This document shows, one piece after another, positions 1 to 4,887 of a stretch of 10,189 nucleotides of DNA (position 1 is the first letter of the stretch; every line of letters begins with the position of its first letter). The notes beneath the pieces are model-generated. The model saw only the letters and a program-made list of their open reading frames with translations. It did not search any database and was not told where the DNA came from. Both the position numbers and the translations under genes were made by a program. Source of the DNA: Actinomycetota bacterium (GTDB lineage Bacteria; Actinomycetota; Actinomycetes; Nanopelagicales; Nanopelagicaceae); the NCBI GenBank assembly GCA_010028225.1, contig RGOY01000038.1, positions 1-10,189 of the forward strand, read 5' to 3'.

Positions 1-64
1 GGAGGGTTGCCGTCCAGTTAGCCGGGGCTTAAACGCTGGAACTCGTGACCTGAGCGCAATCTAA
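1..64 (+). other. Possible 3' tail of a rightward gene entering from the left
   Basis: Two plus-strand frames are open from the left edge: one to a TAA at 30-32 (reads RVAVQLAGA) and one to a TAA at 62-64 (20 codons). Either could be the end of a gene convergent with the oxidoreductase that stops at 118. The first would place the 44-79 hairpin directly downstream, as expected for a terminator. Open frames this short occur by chance and no family can be recognised, so this is a weak suggestion only. Confidence 0.2.
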
Positions 65-79
65 AGAATTCAGGTCACG
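44..79. terminator. Perfect 10-bp inverted repeat, probable terminator between convergent genes
   Basis: CGTGACCTGA at 44-53 is exactly complementary to TCAGGTCACG at 70-79, with a 16-base loop and one further possible G-U pair inside. It lies 38 bp beyond the stop of the leftward oxidoreductase. Neither side has a convincing T-run, so it is not a textbook intrinsic terminator. It may still fold as a bidirectional transcript end or mRNA 3' stabiliser. A palindromic protein-binding site is the alternative. Confidence 0.45.
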
Positions 80-117
80 CCTGCAAGTCATCCATGGCAA
101 TCTGACTAAATCTGGTT

Positions 118-1275
118 CTAGAAGACGGCAGATTCCCGTCGAGTTCTCTCCTCTTTGAATCGATCAATCGAGAGAGGCGAGGTATCCACGAAAGGTTGCT
201 GGCCAAGGCATAGGTCTCGAATGATCTCTCCTACTGCCGGGGCCTGCATCACGCCATGACCGCTAAAACCAGTGGCATAAAGAACTCGACGAGGTGAACG
301 CGCTTCACCTATGAGAGCGTTGTTATCTGGACTCGTGTCATAAAGTCCTGCCCATCCTTTGCCAATTCCCAGCTCGCTTGTGATGGGTATTCGATGGAGC
401 GCTAGCTCGGCGAGCTTTTCGATGTAGCGAGGATCTCGAGTCGTATCGAACCCGGCATCAACTCTTTCATCCGAAAATCCAATGAGAAGTGCACCACCCT
501 CGGGGCGCCAACTCAGAGTCGAGGAGAAATCGATTGTCATGGGCAGAGTTTCTGGCAGGCCTGACCAATGTTGACCAAGTGGATCAGTGATCACAATCTC
601 TCGCTTGTAAGGCAAGACCGGAATAGTGAGTCCGACCATCTCTCCGATCTGGGGCGACCAGACTCCGGCCGCAATTACGATTGTTGACGTTGAGATTCGC
701 CGCCTCTCGGTGATGACCGCGCCTATGGATTCAGCGGCTATCTCTATCTCTCTGACACCTTCACCTTGAATTATCTTCGCGCCACGTCTTCGAGCACCCT
801 GGGCATAACCCATCACCGCTCCTTCGGGCGAACACTGTGCATCCTGCGGTGAGTAAAGGGCTGCAATCAAACCGTCAGGTGAAATCATCGGATTAATGAT
901 GAGTGCTTCCTCTACCGAGATGATTCGACTTGAAATACCGAACTTATTCTGGCATTTCACAATCTCTTGAAAATTCTTGAGGTCATCTTCTTTACTGATC
1001 AAAATGAGATAGCCATGAACTTTGAAATCTACATCGTGCCCTGGGCGCAAGGAAAAATTTCGGTATGCCTCGATTGAGCGAAGCGCAATCTCGATGTTGA
1101 GGTCGTCGCTGAATATCGTACGAAGTCCGCCAGCAGCTTTGGAGGTCGATCCAGCCCCAAGTTCACTTTTCTCGACAAGGGTTACATCAACATCTGCTTC
1201 GGCAAGATGAAAGGCGATTGAGGCTCCAACGACACCGCCGCCGATTACTACAACCTCAGCGGAACTCTCTTGCAT
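118..1275 (-). CDS. FAD-dependent amine/amino-acid oxidoreductase (DAO family, DadA/sarcosine oxidase beta-like)
   Basis: A 385-residue flavoenzyme of the D-amino-acid oxidase superfamily, expected to oxidise a C-N bond of a secondary amine or amino acid. The N-terminus has the dinucleotide-binding fold: VVVIGGGVVG with Gly12, Gly14 and Gly17, ending in the acidic residue Glu35 of VTLVEK that normally contacts the FAD ribose. GSTSKAAGG (about 42-50) is the second FAD-contacting stretch. The C-terminal signature GWAGLYDTSPD followed by ATGFSGHGVM (about 334-343) is typical of the sarcosine oxidase beta/DadA group. Length is normal and no segment appears missing. ATG start is preceded by a weak AAGG, 21 bp after the alanine dehydrogenase stop, so the two are probably co-transcribed. 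Substrate cannot be read from sequence: sarcosine, dimethylglycine, proline or a D-amino acid are all possible. There is no signal peptide, so it is cytoplasmic. The family is certain, the specificity is not. Confidence 0.9.
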   Translation of the reverse strand: MQESSAEVVVIGGGVVGASIAFHLAEADVDVTLVEKSELGAGSTSKAAGGLRTIFSDDLNIEIALRSIEAYRNFSLRPGHDVDFKVHGYLILISKEDDLKNFQEIVKCQNKFGISSRIISVEEALIINPMISPDGLIAALYSPQDAQCSPEGAVMGYAQGARRRGAKIIQGEGVREIEIAAESIGAVITERRRISTSTIVIAAGVWSPQIGEMVGLTIPVLPYKREIVITDPLGQHWSGLPETLPMTIDFSSTLSWRPEGGALLIGFSDERVDAGFDTTRDPRYIEKLAELALHRIPITSELGIGKGWAGLYDTSPDNNALIGEARSPRRVLYATGFSGHGVMQAPAVGEIIRDLCLGQQPFVDTSPLSIDRFKEERTRRESAVF

Positions 1276-1296
1276 GGGCAGAGCCTTGGAACGATT

Positions 1297-2325
1297 TTAG
1301 AGTTTGTTACTGGGGAGCCCGTGAGCTTCAGCGACCGCGTCGTAATAAACCTTGCCTTCATGGACATTGAGTCCAAGTGCGAGATTCGGATCAGCCTTTA
1401 TCGCCTCTCTCCAACCCTTATCTGCAAGGGCGAGGGCGTATCGAAGTGTCACGTTTGTTAAAGCATAAGTAGAAGTATTTGGAACGGCACCGGGCATATT
1501 GGCCACACAATAGAAAATCGATCCGTGGACGGGATATGTCGGGTCGGCGTGAGTGGTGGGCTTGGAATCTTCGAAACATCCGCCTTGATCGATTGCGATA
1601 TCAACAAGAACACTGCCTGGCTTCATTCGCTTGACTAGATCATTGCTGACCAGGCGCGGGGCCTTTGCGCCGTGAACCAAGACTGCACCAATCACGAGGT
1701 CTGCGGAGAGAACTTGGTCTTCGATCTCATATGAGTTTGAGGCCAAGGTTCTGACATTTCCTTCAAAGAGCTCATCGAGTTGAACGAGACGACGAGTGTT
1801 GACATCAAGGATTGTGACTTCGGCTCGCATTCCATGGGCAATCGTTGCTGCGTTGACTCCGCGACCACCTGCGCTCTTCTGTAGCGCTGCTGCTCCGACT
1901 TGAACTGCCATACGACCCGCAACTTCACTCATCGGGGCAAGAAGTGGCAGGTATCCATTGACATCAACAGTTTCGTACGCAATAGCCGTGATACCGCTTT
2001 TGATGAGGGCATCCGTGCACTCTTTCGAAGCAGCAAGATGGAGATAGGTAAAGAGGACTTGGCCTTGACGCATCAATGGATATTCCTGCGCGATAGGTTC
2101 TTTTACTTTCAAGATCATCTCGGCCCGCGCCCAGACATCAGCCGCGGTGGTTACGATCTCAGCACCGGCCGCCTTGTAAGCATCATCTGAAATCGCTGAG
2201 CCATTGCCAGCACCCGTTTCGACGATGACTTTATGGCCATGATTAATGAACTCTTTGACACCAGCCGGAGTGATCGCAACACGATATTCATGATTCTTAA
2301 TTTCACGAGGAACACCAACGAGCAT
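1297..2325 (-). CDS. ald: Alanine dehydrogenase lacking the NAD-binding glycine loop (internal in-frame deletion)
   Basis: L-alanine dehydrogenase normally converts alanine plus NAD+ to pyruvate, ammonium and NADH. The protein has 342 residues; family members have about 371. The catalytic set is present: Arg15 (EYRVAIT), Lys75 (LKVKEP), His96 (YLHLAAS) and Asp246 (AIDQGG). LPLLAPMSEVAGRMA and YCVANMPGAVPNTSTYAL are also family hallmarks. However, GGRGV (153-157) runs straight into NAATIAHGM (158 on). In the family these are separated by about 23 residues holding GGVPG and the Rossmann GxGxxG loop. Everything on both sides aligns well and the frame is kept, so this is missing DNA at about 1854/1855. 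As written, the protein should not bind NAD normally: it is either inactive or the product of a sequence error. ATG start has a strong GAAGGAG ribosome site 7 bases upstream. First gene of a likely two-gene unit with the downstream oxidoreductase. Confidence 0.92.
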   Translation of the reverse strand: MLVGVPREIKNHEYRVAITPAGVKEFINHGHKVIVETGAGNGSAISDDAYKAAGAEIVTTAADVWARAEMILKVKEPIAQEYPLMRQGQVLFTYLHLAASKECTDALIKSGITAIAYETVDVNGYLPLLAPMSEVAGRMAVQVGAAALQKSAGGRGVNAATIAHGMRAEVTILDVNTRRLVQLDELFEGNVRTLASNSYEIEDQVLSADLVIGAVLVHGAKAPRLVSNDLVKRMKPGSVLVDIAIDQGGCFEDSKPTTHADPTYPVHGSIFYCVANMPGAVPNTSTYALTNVTLRYALALADKGWREAIKADPNLALGLNVHEGKVYYDAVAEAHGLPSNKL

Positions 2326-2332
2326 CTCGTCA

Positions 2333-2339
2333 CTCCTTC
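2333..2339 (-). promoter_or_regulatory. Ribosome binding site of ald
   Basis: GAAGGAG on the minus strand lies 7 bases before the ATG at 2325. It is one of the clearest Shine-Dalgarno matches in the window and fixes the ald start. Its quality argues that this gene is, or recently was, well translated despite its internal deletion. Confidence 0.75.
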
Positions 2340-2355
2340 AACATTTGCCTGTGAT

Positions 2356-2372
2356 CGGCCAGATTGGGGCCG
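2356..2372. promoter_or_regulatory. Short inverted repeat in the ald leader (possible operator)
   Basis: CGGCC at 2356-2360 and GGCCG at 2368-2372 form a perfect 5-bp inverted repeat with a 7-base centre, 31 bp upstream of the ald start and downstream of the candidate -10. Alanine dehydrogenase genes are often controlled by Lrp/AldR-type regulators, so an operator or small leader hairpin is conceivable. A repeat this short could also be chance. Confidence 0.2.
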
Positions 2373-2385
2373 TAAAGTCGAAGAA

Positions 2386-2416
2386 ATACTACCCCTGACT
2401 CAGAAGGCTGGTGCAA
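2386..2416 (-). promoter_or_regulatory. Candidate promoter of the ald unit
   Basis: On the minus strand TTGCAC (2416-2411) could be a -35 element and TAGTAT (2391-2386) a -10 element, separated by 19 bases, slightly long for a housekeeping sigma factor. It sits in the 116-bp gap between the DUF4192 stop and the ald start, where a promoter for the ald-oxidoreductase pair would be expected. Matches are partial, so it is a guess guided by position. Confidence 0.3.
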
Positions 2417-2441
2417 TCTCTATATCGTTGAGATCAGAGCA

Positions 2442-3431
2442 TCAAGCGACCTCGTCAAAGATTGCCGAGGAAATTTTGGGATGAAGCTCTCTTCGCATCG
2501 TGGCGAAAGTCTCAGGAGGCCAGCCTGCGGCAAAGACTCGCTTGAGTAAGTGTGCGAGTGGGTACTCATCATCATGTTCAAGTGCACGATCAAGGGCGCT
2601 CTGTGCCAAAACTCCGTCGCCCTTTTCATAAGCGGTAGCAGCCAGCAGCGTTGCTACTGGAGCCACATAGCGAGATGGCGCAATGCGAACAATCCATCGC
2701 CAGAGGTCGATTAACTTTTCTAAGTTCTCTTCATTGATACAGCCGAGGGCAAAGTCCCTCACCTGTAAGTCTTTAAGTCTCACAAGGACTAATGCCAGAA
2801 GGGTGCTATCACTCAATGACTCCCCCGCTTCAGCTCGCGCAACAACTTTGGAGATGGCTTCTGCACCTTCGCGTTGCAAAGGTCTTGGATCTTGGCGATA
2901 GTCAATCTCTGGAATTAATTCAATGGCTAGGCAGACTTGGTTGGTAAGAGATTCGAGGGAATCATCGCTACGTAGCGAATTCTCGAGTTCTTCTCGTGAT
3001 GCATAGGGCATCCGATGTCCAAGAAGGACTTGCTCTGCTGCAATCGCTGAGTTTGCAATCTCAGGTATGGGATTGCCTTCCTGCGGACAACAAGAAAGAT
3101 CACTGCAGAGCTCAGACTTCCAGCGCTTGCCTTGAACTAAAAGTGACTCTCTGACAAGGATCCCCGTTGCAGAGATCAATTCTCTGACCTGGCTATGAAG
3201 CTCTTTAGTGTCAGCCTGATGGGTATACGAGATGATCATCGAACAATCGCATCTCCAACGTTGAAGATGGGTGACGATCTCCTGGTAATCAGAATTCTCC
3301 AGATCAAAGCGCATGGCTATATTGATAGCTTCTTCTCGGATTCCAATAACGATCAAAGATTCTTCTGGCGAAAAACCCATCAGGAATGGAACTGCTACAA
3401 GCAAATCATGAGGTGAGGTGAGTGTTGTCAT
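2442..3431 (-). CDS. DUF4192 family protein
   Basis: The 329-residue product fits DUF4192, an actinobacterial family with no known biochemical role. The N-terminus MTTLTSPHDLLVAVPFLMGF followed by SPEESLIVIG is the family opening. A Cys-rich centre, WKSELCSDLSCCPQEG with Cys109, Cys114 and Cys115, is its other recognisable signature. The C-terminal half is helix-rich and Ala/Leu-rich (for example VAPVATLLAATAYEKGDG), resembling helical-repeat packing. No signal peptide or membrane segment is seen, so it is probably cytoplasmic. An upstream in-frame TTG at 3449 would add six residues. I chose the ATG because family members begin at this point. No clear Shine-Dalgarno site precedes either start, so the message may be leaderless or weakly translated. 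It follows the PKD-protein gene by 77 bp in the same direction. Confidence 0.8.
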   Translation of the reverse strand: MTTLTSPHDLLVAVPFLMGFSPEESLIVIGIREEAINIAMRFDLENSDYQEIVTHLQRWRCDCSMIISYTHQADTKELHSQVRELISATGILVRESLLVQGKRWKSELCSDLSCCPQEGNPIPEIANSAIAAEQVLLGHRMPYASREELENSLRSDDSLESLTNQVCLAIELIPEIDYRQDPRPLQREGAEAISKVVARAEAGESLSDSTLLALVLVRLKDLQVRDFALGCINEENLEKLIDLWRWIVRIAPSRYVAPVATLLAATAYEKGDGVLAQSALDRALEHDDEYPLAHLLKRVFAAGWPPETFATMRRELHPKISSAIFDEVA

Positions 3432-3481
3432 GGGGCGATGCTGGCCCAAACAACTTTGCCTATTTGGTGGAATTTAAGAAT

Positions 3482-3493
3482 CTGTGGATGAAA
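3482..3493 (-). repeat. 12-bp motif TTTCATCCACAG, copy ahead of the DUF4192 gene
   Basis: Read on the minus strand, this 12-mer lies 50 bp upstream of the DUF4192 ATG. An identical copy (4355-4366) lies 30 bp upstream of the PKD-protein start in the same orientation. The core TCATCCACA differs by one base from the DnaA-box consensus TTATCCACA. It could be a shared regulator site, a DnaA-like box, or coincidence. Confidence 0.3.
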
Positions 3494-3508
3494 CCCTCAT
3501 GTGCACCG

Positions 3509-4324
3509 TCAACCAAGGAGGCGAGTTGGTGCCTTATAAATGGTGAGATCACGCTCTCGCTTCTGAGTTATTACGCCATCTATGGGCGACGAGAGTCCTG
3601 CGACTGTGAATGTTCCATTCCACTTTGTAGTCAAGGTGATTTTCTTCAGCCCAGCTTGGTGATAAGTAAAGGTATTAAGGGCGATGGGATAGGGAGCGCC
3701 AGGGAGTGAAGTTTGGCGGGTAGTTCCTTCACCGTAATCCCAGAGAAATTCTGGGGTGAGAGAGACGCCGACTGGAATTCCCGCAACTTTAAGTGTCACA
3801 TTAAAAGAAGTTGGCGTTGTGGTCCAGAAGAAGACAGGAGTATGAAGAGTTGCCCCGATTGCGGGTTGAAATTGAATGTCGCCAATAGGAATCATCTGAC
3901 TAACTCGATCTGAGAGAGAAGTAGAAGCAATGACCGACTGGGTGGGAACGGCGACTTTGGCCCTACTTTTCTTTCGTGTTGCTGCCGCCTTTCGCGCCGC
4001 CTCGCGCCATGCTGCATATCGATCTGGGTGATAAGGAATCCACGTTCGCTTGGGATCACCTGCCGCAGAGAATGAGCCAGAATTTGTTGACTCTTGTTTT
4101 GTTTCCTTGACTTCATCGACCACCTCCCCCGCTCTCTTGCTTCGATAAGTGACGACGATTTCATCACTCTCATCATCGACAGTGACCTCGATGCATTTCT
4201 CTGCCTTGCACTCCTCGGCACTGGCGGTTCGCGTCGGGACAATCACGAGAGAGAGCACGAGTGCGACTGATAATGAGTACGAGATCTTCGCTCTGGATAT
4301 CACCACGCGAAGGTAGAGAGACAC
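3509..4324 (-). CDS. Secreted protein with PKD-like domain
   Basis: A 271-residue probable exported protein of unknown function. Residues 8-36 form a signal peptide: Arg11 and Lys13, a hydrophobic core SYSLSVALVLSLVIVP, and an ASA cleavage motif before Glu37. Cys39 and Cys44 just after cleavage could form a disulfide. Residues about 98-125 are rich in Ala, Arg and Lys (YAAWREAARKAAATRKKS), a charged, probably helical linker. Residues about 165-240 resemble a PKD beta-sandwich, with FLWDYGEGTT (193-202) matching the WxFGDGT turn and FTYHQAGLKKITLTT (219-233) matching the second conserved strand. Such domains usually mediate binding at the cell surface. No LPXTG or transmembrane anchor is visible. 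The start is GTG with no good ribosome site; in-frame GTGs at codons 7 and 8 are also possible and would leave the signal peptide intact. Divergent from the NUDIX gene. Confidence 0.7.
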   Translation of the reverse strand: MSLYLRVVISRAKISYSLSVALVLSLVIVPTRTASAEECKAEKCIEVTVDDESDEIVVTYRSKRAGEVVDEVKETKQESTNSGSFSAAGDPKRTWIPYHPDRYAAWREAARKAAATRKKSRAKVAVPTQSVIASTSLSDRVSQMIPIGDIQFQPAIGATLHTPVFFWTTTPTSFNVTLKVAGIPVGVSLTPEFLWDYGEGTTRQTSLPGAPYPIALNTFTYHQAGLKKITLTTKWNGTFTVAGLSSPIDGVITQKRERDLTIYKAPTRLLG

Positions 4325-4354
4325 TGGCGATCGCTTCGGGGCGAGAGTGTGAAG

Positions 4355-4366
4355 CTGTGGATGAAA
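4355..4366 (-). repeat. 12-bp motif TTTCATCCACAG, copy ahead of the PKD-protein gene
   Basis: Identical to 3482-3493 and in the same orientation, 30 bp before the GTG start at 4324. A shorter related copy (ATCCACAG) lies at 4372-4379, 17 bp away, giving two half-related sites in the 82-bp divergent region. The spacing suggests paired binding sites for a regulator of the divergent pair, though no factor can be named. Confidence 0.3.
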
Positions 4367-4406
4367 TCGTCCTGTGGATTTCCTCCCGCTGTGACAGACT
4401 GTCGAG

Positions 4407-4865
4407 GTGGCGGCTCGCGATGGTGATGGTTGGGTCGAATGTGCATGTCTATCGCGCCATTGGGGGCTACATGGAGCTGCAGGACTCTTGCTGATACGGC
4501 AAGAAGAGGTGCTGTTACAACTTCGAGCCCCATGGGTTCACAACGGTGGAACCTGGGGAATCCCAGGCGGTGCACGAGACTCGCATGAGAGCTGGACGGA
4601 GGCCGCCTTACGCGAAGCAGAGGAGGAGATAGGCATCTCCCCCGCTTCACTGACCCTTGTCCGCGATTACATCGATGATCACCTCTCGTGGAGTTATGTC
4701 ACTGTCATTGCTCAAGCCTTTGACGAGTTGATTCCGGGAGAACTCAATCACGAGACAATGGAAGTTCGTTGGGTCGCAATGGATGAGGTGGAATCGCTAC
4801 CGCTTCATCAAAGTTTTGCTAAGAGTTGGCGCTCCATCCGACCACTTCTGAAGAGTTTTACCTAG
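4407..4865 (+). CDS. NUDIX hydrolase
   Basis: A 152-residue Mg-dependent pyrophosphohydrolase that cleaves nucleoside diphosphates linked to another moiety. The NUDIX box is complete at residues 55-77: Gly55, Glu61, then REAEEEIGI (69-77) with the metal-binding REUxEExGU core. The N-terminal DGDGWVECA and HWGLHGAAGLLL are shared by a common actinobacterial NUDIX subgroup. PWVHNGGTWGIPGG leads into the box, and the C-terminal part (VRWVAMDEVESLPLH) is the usual NUDIX ending. GTG at 4407 is the first start after an in-frame TGA at 4392 and suits the conserved N-terminus; no strong ribosome site precedes it. The natural substrate is unknown; oxidised nucleotides or sugar nucleotides are possibilities. 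It is the only rightward complete gene here, and ends 22 bp from the convergent dinG end. Confidence 0.88.
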   Translation: MAARDGDGWVECACLSRHWGLHGAAGLLLIRQEEVLLQLRAPWVHNGGTWGIPGGARDSHESWTEAALREAEEEIGISPASLTLVRDYIDDHLSWSYVTVIAQAFDELIPGELNHETMEVRWVAMDEVESLPLHQSFAKSWRSIRPLLKSFT

Positions 4866-4887
4866 ACTTTTAGGATTTCACTAACCC

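Noticed and set aside
1692..1928. Overlapping minus-strand open frame in ald, considered as a frameshifted piece carrying the missing NAD loop
   Set aside because: Its translation has no GxGxxG or other family motif, and the real frame is continuous across the junction, so the missing segment is absent DNA rather than shifted frame.
4866..4887. Possible bidirectional terminator between the convergent NUDIX and dinG genes
   Set aside because: No inverted repeat or T-run is visible in these 22 bases.
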